A stretch of 48,354 nucleotides of DNA from Deltaproteobacteria bacterium (GTDB taxonomy: Bacteria > Bdellovibrionota_C > UBA2361 > JAGFJO01): assembly GCA_024102635.1 (NCBI GenBank), contig JAGFJO010000094.1, positions 1 through 48,354 on the forward strand. Reading direction: 5' to 3'. A program made the position numbers and the translations under genes. How positions within the stretch are numbered: position 1 is the stretch's first letter; the number at the start of each line of letters is the position of its first letter. This document shows positions 1-7,950 of this stretch, piece by piece. A model generated the notes under the pieces. The model did not search any database. It was not told the origin of the DNA and worked only from the letters and a program-made list of their open reading frames with translations.

Positions 1-86
1 CTCTCGGGGTAGGCTTTTGGAGACCTTTCAGGCTTGAAACTACCGTCCTGATAAACTGCGCTCATAAGCGCCATAATATAATGCAA
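1..86 (-). CDS. 5' end of a gene running off the left edge, unknown product (partial)
   Basis: An open frame on the minus strand runs without a stop to the window edge. A TTG codon at 86-84 has a GGAAG-like ribosome site about 7 bases upstream; ATG codons in the same frame lie at 74-72 and 65-63. The visible residues include SAVYQDGSFKPERSPKAYPE, which is hydrophilic and shows no recognisable motif. It would be divergent from the TPR-like gene at 240. The fragment is too short to assign a function, and a chance open frame of about 28 codons is possible. Confidence 0.35.
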   Translation of the reverse strand, partial: MHYIMALMSAVYQDGSFKPERSPKAYPE

Positions 87-239
87 CCGTCGGCTTCCTT
101 TCAATGATTAACAATGGCCGTGTTATCAGCAAAAAATGTGTCTAGAGCCGCTGCCTTCTTTGCTTGCAGCGTCATATCGCAGCAACTTCGTTTATATTTG
201 TGCCTTTCGGGAGCTGGGTAAAGGTGCAACTATCGAACT

Positions 240-1142
240 ATGGCAGAGGCGGATTATGAGAAGCTTTTGAGTGAGCTTGATGGAGCTTTGGGGATGTACC
301 CCGAAGAGAACCTTGAGCTACTTGAGGAATACAAAGCGCTGGCAGATCTAGCGGTAAAAGGTGCTTCCATCGAGGCCGCAAACGCTCTGCTGACTATTGC
401 CTATACCATCAATGAACGTATCAGCGCTGCGGAGGACCTGGCCCCCTATTACACCGCAGCGGCATCAATTTTCGAACGGCACAATCTTACAGAAGAGAGA
501 TACGGCGCGCTTGAACAGCTGGCTTGGCATCTATCCGGTCGTGGAGAGAAAGAGAAAGGGGTTAAAATTCTCGAAGAGGTTTATAACGAGCAGCAGGAAT
601 CGCGGGAAGGTGCTTCATTATTACTTCTTGAAAGCCTCGCCTCTCTTAAAAGAGACGCAGGCGATATAAAAGGCGCACTCGCTCTTAGAGAGCGGGCACT
701 TAAAATGTGGGCAGAAGAAGATGTTGAACCTGGCACCCCATCGGTCGCTATTTACGATGCCTCAAGGCTTGAGACTGCGAACTTGTATTCTCTCCTTGAA
801 CGCCACACTGATGCGGAACCGCTTTTGCGCGCGGTACTTGAGCATAAACGATCATCCTTCATCAAGCTTCATCCCGAAGGACGATGGCATACGGATGTAG
901 TCGGAACCGCTATTGAGCTATCTCGATGCCTTTTTCGGCAGGCACGCACCGAAGAGGCCATTAAGGTAATTGTCGATGAGATGCCTGAAGAAACCGATAT
1001 AAAACCGGAATCCGTATTTGCCCCCTTCGCTCGGAGCTGTTTTCAAATGGCTCTTCGAGACCTCACCAACGGTCGAGAACCCTCGCAGGAATGCGATCCA
1101 CAGGAACAGATCTCAAAGGGATTTGTTAAAGACGAAAATTGA
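240..1142 (+). CDS. TPR-like helical repeat protein
   Basis: This 300-residue protein is almost entirely alpha-helical and acidic. Alternating Ala/Leu/Tyr patterns such as YKALADLAVKGASIEAANAL and GDIKGALALRERALKMWAEE recall tetratricopeptide repeats, which act as protein-binding scaffolds. There is no signal peptide or membrane segment, so it is probably cytoplasmic. The ATG at 240 is chosen because no in-frame start lies closer to the weak AAGGTG ribosome site about 13 bases upstream. The gene stands alone: the next gene downstream is about 190 bases away with its own strong ribosome site. The repeats are degenerate, so the TPR call rests on residue pattern only; no partner can be inferred from the neighbours. 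Confidence 0.7.
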   Translation: MAEADYEKLLSELDGALGMYPEENLELLEEYKALADLAVKGASIEAANALLTIAYTINERISAAEDLAPYYTAAASIFERHNLTEERYGALEQLAWHLSGRGEKEKGVKILEEVYNEQQESREGASLLLLESLASLKRDAGDIKGALALRERALKMWAEEDVEPGTPSVAIYDASRLETANLYSLLERHTDAEPLLRAVLEHKRSSFIKLHPEGRWHTDVVGTAIELSRCLFRQARTEEAIKVIVDEMPEETDIKPESVFAPFARSCFQMALRDLTNGREPSQECDPQEQISKGFVKDEN

Positions 1143-1328
1143 GGCCCTAATAGGATATAATCGCCATTATTCGCGGCTAGACTAGAACGGTATTTTTTTG
1201 CCCGATTTTGGATTTCTAAATATTCTCTTTAGCTTCCCCTAACCTCTTCCGACTATCCCGGACACGCCGCGAGCGGCGCATAAGCACCGCTCTCCGGCCC
1301 GGTTATCAACCTTGGAGGAACTTGAAAT

Positions 1329-1685
1329 ATGAGAAAATCAGCTGCGCTTTTAATTATCTCGACTTTATTGATTGCTTCGCCGGTGTATGCCCTCTCGCTA
1401 AAATTCCAAAACAATAGCAGCTGGGAGATTCACGAGCTTTACTTCTCACCGACAGATGAACAGGAATGGGGCCCCGACCAGCTTGCAGACGAGATCATAG
1501 AAGCAAAGGGAGTTTTTACCCTCACCAAGATCCCGAAAGGAAACTACGATGTTAAGATCGTCGATGAGGACGGTGATGAATGTGTTATTGCAGATGTCAA
1601 TTTCACTTCATCCGAGCACTTTGTTTTAAATGACAAACTACTTATCGGATGCCAGGTGCAAACAGCAGAGGACGAGGAGGAATAG
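1329..1685 (+). CDS. small exported protein
   Basis: A 118-residue protein with a clear Sec signal peptide (hydrophobic residues 5-20, cleavage after VYA). The mature part has a pattern I associate with a widespread family of small exported beta-rich proteins: an NNSSWEIHELYFSP opening, a WGPDQL segment, then a basic/acidic stretch with two Cys (DECVI and IGCQ) that could pair in the periplasm. It ends in an acidic tail, EDEEE. The start is supported by GGAGGA nine bases upstream. No enzymatic motif is visible. It is convergent with the phosphatase gene; a strong hairpin lies between them. Confidence 0.75.
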   Translation: MRKSAALLIISTLLIASPVYALSLKFQNNSSWEIHELYFSPTDEQEWGPDQLADEIIEAKGVFTLTKIPKGNYDVKIVDEDGDECVIADVNFTSSEHFVLNDKLLIGCQVQTAEDEEE

Positions 1686-1706
1686 ATCATTTCCTTCTCG
1701 TTAAGA

Positions 1707-1738
1707 GCCCCGCTAGGAAGAGATTTCCGCAGCGGGGC
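1707..1738. terminator. hairpin between convergent genes
   Basis: GCCCCGCT at 1707-1714 is perfectly complementary to AGCGGGGC at 1731-1738, with a 16-base loop. It sits between the stop of the small exported protein (1685) and the stop of the convergent phosphatase gene (1783), the usual place for a bidirectional terminator. Neither side has a clear U tract, so intrinsic termination is only a possibility. Confidence 0.45.
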
Positions 1739-1782
1739 ACCTTCACCTGCCAATGACCTTATGGTCCTGCCGTTCGATAAAC

Positions 1783-2301
1783 TTACTTCCTGCTTAGCTG
1801 AGTGCCCTCCAAAGAGGCTACTAACCTGTATAAGTCCGAAGCGACATGCAGCTCGCGCTGCTCTTGGATAATGGAGAACGCCATTTCTGGCGTATATCCA
1901 TGCCGAAGCATAAGGTAGGCAGCTACAACAGCCGGCGAGCGGCTTCTTCCCGCATGACAACAGACAAGCACCGGCGGCGAATACTTAACCATCTCAGCAA
2001 GGTCGTTCACTACCCTTAAGAATGTATCACGATCGTTGCCGGGACCGTCCTCAAGATTCGCCCGGCTATGGGCAGTAAGGGTTGTCAGGATCTCTTTTGT
2101 TGGATGAGCGCTAGGAGCAAGGGAGATGATGCTTTTCGCCCCCAAAGCCTTTACAAAATCACCGTCGGTCGAGCATGCAAAGTTTCCGATTATTATTTCA
2201 GGGGTTATTCGGCTGCAGCTATATACCACGTCAAGCCCATGGGCTGGATGATGCTCACTTAGATCGGGAACCGAGCTCTGATTAGCGGCTCTATCGCGCA
2301 T
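1783..2301 (-). CDS. dual-specificity / tyrosine-type protein phosphatase
   Basis: A 172-residue cytoplasmic protein with the Cys-x5-Arg signature of cysteine phosphatases: C115-H-A-G-R-S-R121, within VLVCCHAGRSRSPAVVAAYL. The residue before the nucleophile is Cys rather than the usual His. The upstream acidic loop EDGPGND (about 84-90) would supply the general acid Asp. The fold resembles atypical dual-specificity phosphatases and would remove phosphate from Tyr/Ser/Thr or a small molecule. Its start overlaps the end of the upstream gene by 11 bases, so the two are very likely translated together and may share a substrate. The C-terminal helix ends soon after the catalytic domain, normal for small family members. 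Confidence 0.85.
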   Translation of the reverse strand: MRDRAANQSSVPDLSEHHPAHGLDVVYSCSRITPEIIIGNFACSTDGDFVKALGAKSIISLAPSAHPTKEILTTLTAHSRANLEDGPGNDRDTFLRVVNDLAEMVKYSPPVLVCCHAGRSRSPAVVAAYLMLRHGYTPEMAFSIIQEQRELHVASDLYRLVASLEGTQLSRK

Positions 2302-2923
2302 ACTGGCTGCCTCTGGGGCTATAAGGAAGATAATTGGGGGTAGATACTCCCCAATCGAGCTGACCGTCAGGCATACGCACCTGGGTCACGCGGTATGAGA
2401 ATATCTCTTCGAAAGTCTCCTTGCCTAGCTTTACACAAAGTAGAGGATGTTCATATTGCTCGTCGCTGCTGTTCTGAGTAAGGATTTTATAAGTGCGGTG
2501 GTTGCCGTTCATAACAATTAGCCGTCCATCATCCAACTCAACAAACACAATAGGTTTCTTCCCGCACTCCACCGGATCGAGTGGAAGTTTGACGCTTGCT
2601 AGCACCGGCCCGAAAATATTTGGCTCTCTAAATAGAAGTAAGTGAGCCTCGTAAAGATCTTTTAGCACTTTAGCGTCCAAACTTTCGGCCTGAATTCTTC
2701 CATCGTCTAATGCATTAAGAAACCTTGTGCTTTCGTCCAGTTCCGATAAGGGGTCCGCTTCCAGCCTTTTCACAAAATTCGCTCTCAGGGAGGTCAGCAT
2801 CGCCGCAATCTCCTCGCGATGAGTGGTTAAGCCGCTACCTGGAGCGTCACTAATAGCCAGCTCCTCCAGTTCAAGTCCGCTGCCAGAAGCCGGTCTGCTT
2901 GGTGCTTTAAGTACTACCGCCAC
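2291..2923 (-). CDS. unknown protein with ParB/sulfiredoxin-like NGNHR motif
   Basis: This 210-residue protein starts with GTG. Residues 1-90 look disordered to helical; the second half holds VFVELDDGRLIVMNGNHRTY, which resembles the GNHR-type motif of the ParB/sulfiredoxin fold (usually DGxHR or NGxHR, a nucleotide- or phosphate-binding loop). That fold is used by CTPases, nucleases and phosphotransferases, so no single activity can be claimed. The last 11 bases overlap the downstream phosphatase gene, indicating translational coupling. There is no signal peptide. The pairing of a possible nucleotide-binding protein with a Cys phosphatase suggests a small signalling or repair module, but that is inference. 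Confidence 0.65.
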   Translation of the reverse strand: MAVVLKAPSRPASGSGLELEELAISDAPGSGLTTHREEIAAMLTSLRANFVKRLEADPLSELDESTRFLNALDDGRIQAESLDAKVLKDLYEAHLLLFREPNIFGPVLASVKLPLDPVECGKKPIVFVELDDGRLIVMNGNHRTYKILTQNSSDEQYEHPLLCVKLGKETFEEIFSYRVTQVRMPDGQLDWGVSTPNYLPYSPRGSQYAR

Positions 2924-3039
2924 GCCTATGTTATTGCGAGCTTGGGCGCACCGGTGATTCAGCTAGAGGCCGAGCCAACGGGTACAAGTGGCCGATATTT
3001 ATAGAAGCAGATAACTAATCGCCAAAAGAAGCACTTAAG

Positions 3040-4161
3040 CTATCCAGCCGAGCTTATGGGCGAGACCGTCGGAGAGGGCGTTTGCGAAGCCCACCCTTCT
3101 GGAGAAACAGTGGGAGAAATTGTAGTTGTTGTTTCCGGGGTGCTAGTTTCGGCCGGAGTATAGGTGTACTGCGGCGTATTGGTAGCTGTCGGATCTGCGG
3201 GAACAGAGAATGTAGGGAGCGGCGTTAGAGTCGGCTGAAATGGGGTGAATGTCGCAAGTGGTGTGCTTGTTGGAACACCGAGCGTACTGGTTGGAAGCGG
3301 GGTAGCGGTTGGTTCCACGGTCAATGTTGGGAGAGGCGTTGCCGTAAATATTGCTGTCTCTATAATCTCAGGCGTAATGCTTGCCTCGGGGGTGAATGAC
3401 GCCGACGATGTTTCCTTCGGAGTAGAAGTTGGAGTGGGCGTAGGAGTAGGCTCGGGCAGGCACTCCTTAACAGCCATAAACAGGTCTATAAACAGCTCCC
3501 TTGTCTTTGCGTCCTGATTTCTAAGCCAATCCGGGACCTCATCTCCGCCGATCTTATTGTCATCATTTGCGTCGACTTCTTGCAGCAGCTTAACTAGGTC
3601 CTGCTTTTTCGCGCCTTTAGGAAACAGTTCCTTCCAGAGCTTGGGCGCAATCTTAATTATCTTTTTGAGGCAGGCTATTGTGCGATTTACCTCCTTATCA
3701 AGCCCAAGGGTAATGAGCTGGCCCAACCCCGCCGCGTCTATGCCCTTTTGTATCGAGCGTTGAACCTCCTTATCGGTGATGGTTCCATCTTTGTTGCTGT
3801 CAAGATGTTCGAACGCAGCATCTACAATCTTATCAATTGAAAATCCAGATCCACTCTCTTCAAAAGCTGTTCGCCCCTTTACGGTCGTGGCCGAGGGCAA
3901 TTTCTTATACTGCTCCTCCGGCATTAAAATGAACGTCGGCCGAATTCCTCGCATTACTCTATCAATTTTGGCCTTCATTAAGGGGTGGTCTTCGTAAAAG
4001 CGCAGACACTGCGCGGCCTTCTTCTTCGAGACTTTGGTGTGGAAGCAGATCTTTTGAGAGATTGCCCCTTGAGTTTGCTTTCCCTTCCGCTCCGCCCAAG
4101 CAAGAGAAACGGATAGAAGCATAAGGAACAGAATAAGCAGCGAAAGAGACCTAATTACCAT
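3040..4161 (-). CDS. exported EF-hand protein with Pro/Thr-rich tail
   Basis: A 373-residue protein with a Sec signal peptide (residues 5-23, cleavage near AWA). Two EF-hand Ca-binding loops are visible: DSNKDGTITDKE at 121-132 and DANDDNKIGGDE at 197-208, both with acidic or Asn/Ser residues at the metal positions and Gly at loop position 6. From about residue 236 the chain becomes a low-complexity Pro/Thr/Ser tail (PEPTPTPTPTSTP and similar) to the end, typical of an extended cell-surface or periplasmic stalk. It probably binds calcium outside the cytoplasm. Two Cys lie near residues 39 and 52. The ATG at 4161 has GAAGAGG upstream. There is no operon partner; the gene upstream on the same strand is more than 550 bases away. 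Confidence 0.8.
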   Translation of the reverse strand: MVIRSLSLLILFLMLLSVSLAWAERKGKQTQGAISQKICFHTKVSKKKAAQCLRFYEDHPLMKAKIDRVMRGIRPTFILMPEEQYKKLPSATTVKGRTAFEESGSGFSIDKIVDAAFEHLDSNKDGTITDKEVQRSIQKGIDAAGLGQLITLGLDKEVNRTIACLKKIIKIAPKLWKELFPKGAKKQDLVKLLQEVDANDDNKIGGDEVPDWLRNQDAKTRELFIDLFMAVKECLPEPTPTPTPTSTPKETSSASFTPEASITPEIIETAIFTATPLPTLTVEPTATPLPTSTLGVPTSTPLATFTPFQPTLTPLPTFSVPADPTATNTPQYTYTPAETSTPETTTTISPTVSPEGWASQTPSPTVSPISSAG

Positions 4162-4714
4162 TAAAAAAACCTCTTCAACTGTCCGGAATACCGGGAAACT
4201 TGCTTCAGCTAAAAAGACAAAATGCAGATCCGATGAGTTAGGAGGGGCCGAGACTGAATAGTTTTCTTAAAAGCCGGATACTCTGAGTTTATAGGAATTT
4301 TTACTAGATATTCAGATGGGAACAGAAACGGGCCACCAAAGCGACAGGCCAGGCAATAGCTCCGGCAAGCAGCCTCAACCAAGCCTTCAGCCTTCTGTGA
4401 AATAAGTGATTTTCATTTAGGCAGCACTACTGGGAAAGAAGTAATACAACAGGTGCTTCAGCTAGTTCCAGAGATGGGCTCGGGAGATCCCTTGCATGTT
4501 GTGATCACATCGGGACAGAGTGAAATGGCGCGCAGAGAAGCGGGAAGTCCCCCTCCCCTGCCGGCTGACGTGGTTTCTAAAGATTTAGATAAGCAGCGCC
4601 CCGGACTTCTAAAAAACCATCAGTAATTTTATCACTTCACTGCCGGCTTTCAGGCAGCCGCCAAGTGGCCCGAAATCGCCGCCTGATGTTCCGCCCTCAA
4701 AAGCCGCTTAAATA
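4162..4714. other. 553-base gap with a possible frame-broken small gene
   Basis: No intact gene of normal quality is seen. On the plus strand an ATG at 4316 opens 29 codons ending at the TAA at 4403-4405. In another frame an open stretch from 4360 to 4625 (ending TAA at 4624) reads like protein, including KEVIQQVLQLVPEMGSGDPL. Joining the two needs one frame change near 4400. No ribosome site is visible before 4316, so this may be a decayed small gene rather than an active one. Confidence 0.3.
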
Positions 4715-5662
4715 CTACTCGTGAGCGCCGCTTCTCTTAAGCAGCTCCGCAATCTCATTGTTTGAGTAGTTCATAGCCACCTTAAGCGGGGTGTTTCCGT
4801 AAGGATCGGGCGAATTAACGTCGGCCCCACCCTTCACTAACAGGGCTGCGATCTCAGCCGACCCGCTCTCAATAGCCGTAATAAGCGGCGGCACTCCGCT
4901 TGAATTCGGTTCGTTCGGGTTAGCTTTCGCATTAAGGAGAAGCTCCACTATCTCCTTATTGTCAGTAGAGTGCAGCGCTGTTCTTCCATTCTCGGCTTTC
5001 TTGTTCGGATCCGCTCCCGCTTCAAGCAGAACCTTGACCATCTCGACATTTCCCTGGCCGGCTGCGTAGGTAAGCGGAGTATACAGCAGATTGGAGGCGT
5101 TAAGATCCGCGCCAGCCTTCCCGAGGACTCTGACTACATCCACGCTTTCGTCCATCCCATCCATGACTGCTCTTAAGACTGGGGTATCTCCGTCGGCCGA
5201 AACCTCTTTGATGTTGGCTCCTGCCGCAACAACCGCTTCAACAATCTCAGGCTTTTTGCTAACCACAGCTAGATCAAGTACCGTCTCTCCGTTTGCAGTC
5301 TTAGCATTAGGATCGGCCTTTGCTTGCAGCAGCACTTTGACAATCTCCGTATGCTGCATATCGATGGCTCTCATCAAAGGGGTTTGCCCAAGCCCTTCGT
5401 CGGCTCCGTTCACATCGGCTTTAGCATCGATAAGAATCTGAACGATCTCAGCATTGCCGCTCTGTGCAGCCCAAACGAGGATAGGACGCCCGTTCTCTTT
5501 ATGATTAACATCCGCTCCGGCCGCAATAAGCTCTTTCATCTTTGCGCCGTCCTGGAACAACATGGCTTGGTATAGCTCCGCGCCGCTTGGAGCAGCAATG
5601 GCAGGTTGCAGCGATACCACTAAGCCCAAGAATATTAGGGAGATTATCAATAATTTTTTCAT
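4715..5662 (-). CDS. exported ankyrin-repeat protein
   Basis: A 315-residue protein with a signal peptide (MKKLLIISLIFLGLV..., cleavage near AIA at about 23). The rest is nine consecutive ankyrin units of about 31-36 residues, each with the TPLxxAxxxGxxEIVxxLLxAGADxN pattern, for example TPLMRAIDMQHTEIVKVLLQ and TPLTYAAGQGNVEMVKVLLE. Ankyrin arrays bind proteins; the signal peptide puts this one in the periplasm or outside. The length is explained wholly by repeats, with no catalytic domain. The start ATG has only a weak AAGGCT ribosome site. It is divergent from the HD-domain gene at 5828 across a 165-base AT-rich gap. Confidence 0.92.
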   Translation of the reverse strand: MKKLLIISLIFLGLVVSLQPAIAAPSGAELYQAMLFQDGAKMKELIAAGADVNHKENGRPILVWAAQSGNAEIVQILIDAKADVNGADEGLGQTPLMRAIDMQHTEIVKVLLQAKADPNAKTANGETVLDLAVVSKKPEIVEAVVAAGANIKEVSADGDTPVLRAVMDGMDESVDVVRVLGKAGADLNASNLLYTPLTYAAGQGNVEMVKVLLEAGADPNKKAENGRTALHSTDNKEIVELLLNAKANPNEPNSSGVPPLITAIESGSAEIAALLVKGGADVNSPDPYGNTPLKVAMNYSNNEIAELLKRSGAHE

Positions 5663-5827
5663 ATAGGAGCCTTAAAGATAGCCAGTCGGACTTTCATACA
5701 ACGAAAACGTTGAGGTTGATAGCAAAAAATCGCCTTAGATATCATTCAATTGAAAGCATCTGATTTTTGATATAAAAGAAATCTGCCCTGAGAAGAATCT
5801 GCACTATACTTCCCTTAGGTGTGAACA

Positions 5828-7666
5828 ATGTCAGTTGAAGTTTCCCTACTCCCCCGTGGAAGCCTATTCTCCCGACCTCCTCTTAGACTCGAAGATTTAA
5901 GAGGAGCGAACTTCGCTGCGCCGCAGCAAGAAGTAGATCCGCTTATCTCACGCCAGAGATCCGAGATCTTACAACAGATGTACGGCTTGGCCAGCGGCTT
6001 CTCACCCCAGGACCAATCTCTTATAAATGCTGCCGCCGATGTTAGCGCAGTATGCCATGCGAACCATCTAAGGCGTGGAGATCCGCCGCTCCATTATATG
6101 AGCCATCTTCTAGAGGTAGCCAAGCGAGTTAAGGAGAACTTTCGCGATTTTGGCGAAACATTCAAAAACCCGGAGGGAAGGGAGATCTCGGCCCTCGCAG
6201 TTACGATTGTTGTAGCTCTGCTACATGATAGCGCAGAGGATATACATAAAACCTTTTCCGCCAACCGCAGCCGAAGCGAAAGGTTCAGCGCAGTTGAAGG
6301 TTTTATTGAAGCACGCCTTGCAGAGCACATCCATAGACCGGGCATTCAAAGAATAATCGAAGCAATTAGCAGATTATCGATTGATAACGATTTTGACATC
6401 CCCACCTCTGCCTATGTGCATGCTATTGAAGAAGATCCTCTTACCCTTCAGGTGAAGCAAGCAGACATTTCGCATAATATGCTTACTATGCACGAGATAG
6501 CCCCTATCAGCGGAGTCTTTACCTTTGCGGGCCAGTTCGCGCATCTGATGTCGGCCTCCCCTTATGCTGATGACTTCATACGGGGTATCTGCCGCTGCGC
6601 TTTAAAGACCAAGCAGAGCTACGATCTTTCCCGCCCTCCGCAGAATGGAACGGAGAAGCGGCTTGCAAAGTTCTTGCAGTTGGACGGAGAGCTTATAGGC
6701 CCGAGGCTTACTGAGTTCTACGCTAATCTGCTTGCTGTTATCCCCGACAAGGATGAGCCGAGGTTTATAGAGGAAGCGACTAATTATGCTCTCCGCCGGG
6801 CACTTGGGTTTCATCTCGAGAGCTATGCGCCTATTGGATCCCATAGTTGGGAAACTTTGATGACACCGCTAAAGGATGTCTCTGTCGACGGAGTGCTTGC
6901 GAGTCTTTGTGGCCCTATAAGAGGATGGAGCGGTGAGCTTACCGCACACTGCAATCATGAACAGCTCGAAAAGGCTGTAGCGGCGGCAGCTCGCAATATA
7001 GGCAGCCGAGTGTCGGGATTTATCACCAGCAATGACGACGGCTCCCTTACTTTTACAACCACGAGGTGGCCGCGCCGCATCGGTGAAGCTGTGCCCTCTT
7101 GTGCTCACTTTGCAGCTGCATTGAACGAGGTTAAAAACGTCCTTTCATCATGGGGAGTCGTTGCTTCAGATCGAGTCAACAGGAATGCCGGTTCGGACTC
7201 CTATCGCGTTTTGCTGGGGCTGCAAGAGGGTTACTCGGAAGGATGCAAGAACGCTCTCCTTCACCGCCCCGATATAAGAAGCGGACAAGAACTGCTGCAA
7301 GAGTTCCGGCGCACGATTGGAGAGCCGGAGAATTCCGGTATCGCGCGCCAACTGTTCGAAGATCTCTTCGAGGCAAAAGCGCTGCTTGCAAGTATAAACC
7401 TAACCCGCGTTCACTCCCTTTCCGAGGTAAGAGAGCGGATCGGCGGCAGCGCATCAATTGATACATATCCTGCACAGATCTTCGCGGCAGACCCGATTTT
7501 AAACTTAGTCTACCGTGAACCGGCCGCGCTCTTACTAGGGGCACCTGGCAGCGGGCTTCCGCGAGAGGCGCTCCTTCTTGCATATGAGATGGGCCAAGAA
7601 AGGTTCTCGATTGAGTGGATGAGAGACATTCCGGAGTGCTATTCAGTTCATTTTAGAAGTGTCTAG
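5828..7666 (+). CDS. SpoT/RelA-like HD-domain protein (large, no synthetase seen)
   Basis: A 612-residue protein. Residues about 65-245 match the HD hydrolase domain of the RelA/SpoT family: His93 in HYMSHLLEV, His133-Asp134 in ALLHDSAED, and Asp213 in VKQADISHNM, equivalent to the metal ligands that hydrolyse (p)ppGpp. The family's synthetase domain is not recognisable, nor are TGS or ACT domains. Residues about 250-612 are unassigned. This may be a (p)ppGpp or other nucleotide hydrolase, or an HD protein with another substrate. The start has AGGTG six bases upstream. There is no signal peptide. It stands alone, divergent from the ankyrin gene, with a 284-base gap after it. Confidence 0.7.
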   Translation: MSVEVSLLPRGSLFSRPPLRLEDLRGANFAAPQQEVDPLISRQRSEILQQMYGLASGFSPQDQSLINAAADVSAVCHANHLRRGDPPLHYMSHLLEVAKRVKENFRDFGETFKNPEGREISALAVTIVVALLHDSAEDIHKTFSANRSRSERFSAVEGFIEARLAEHIHRPGIQRIIEAISRLSIDNDFDIPTSAYVHAIEEDPLTLQVKQADISHNMLTMHEIAPISGVFTFAGQFAHLMSASPYADDFIRGICRCALKTKQSYDLSRPPQNGTEKRLAKFLQLDGELIGPRLTEFYANLLAVIPDKDEPRFIEEATNYALRRALGFHLESYAPIGSHSWETLMTPLKDVSVDGVLASLCGPIRGWSGELTAHCNHEQLEKAVAAAARNIGSRVSGFITSNDDGSLTFTTTRWPRRIGEAVPSCAHFAAALNEVKNVLSSWGVVASDRVNRNAGSDSYRVLLGLQEGYSEGCKNALLHRPDIRSGQELLQEFRRTIGEPENSGIARQLFEDLFEAKALLASINLTRVHSLSEVRERIGGSASIDTYPAQIFAADPILNLVYREPAALLLGAPGSGLPREALLLAYEMGQERFSIEWMRDIPECYSVHFRSV

Positions 7667-7950
7667 CAGCTCGAGTGATAACTTTCCATAACCCCTAATG
7701 ACCTTAGGGAGCCGCAGTTGGGGTTAAAATCGATAGAAAGAGTAAGGCTTGGCCCACCCCCTGAATATCGATGCTCTGGAAGCGCGGAGGGCTACATAAG
7801 GGCGTGACAACATTGTCATGGAGGTAGTGGAGAATGAATGTGAGCCAATACCCGCCAAAGGCAAAAGCTCATTTTGCAGCGGCCGCTTTGCAACACTCTC
7901 GCCCAAGCAGACCATAACCGTGTTAGTTAGAAGGTTATTGGGGGAGAGGT

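Noticed and set aside
1265..1278. CGCCGC-GA-GCGGCG inverted repeat
   Set aside because: Short GC-rich symmetry with a 2-base loop and no U tract; it is likely chance in a GC-rich stretch.
3420..3450. Short tandem repeats that could suggest a repeat array
   Set aside because: They are codon repeats for a Pro/Thr-rich tail of the EF-hand protein, without spacers; not CRISPR or a mobile repeat.
3245..3517. Val/Gly-rich open frame on the plus strand
   Set aside because: It is antisense to the Pro/Thr tail of the EF-hand gene; composition is explained by that strand.
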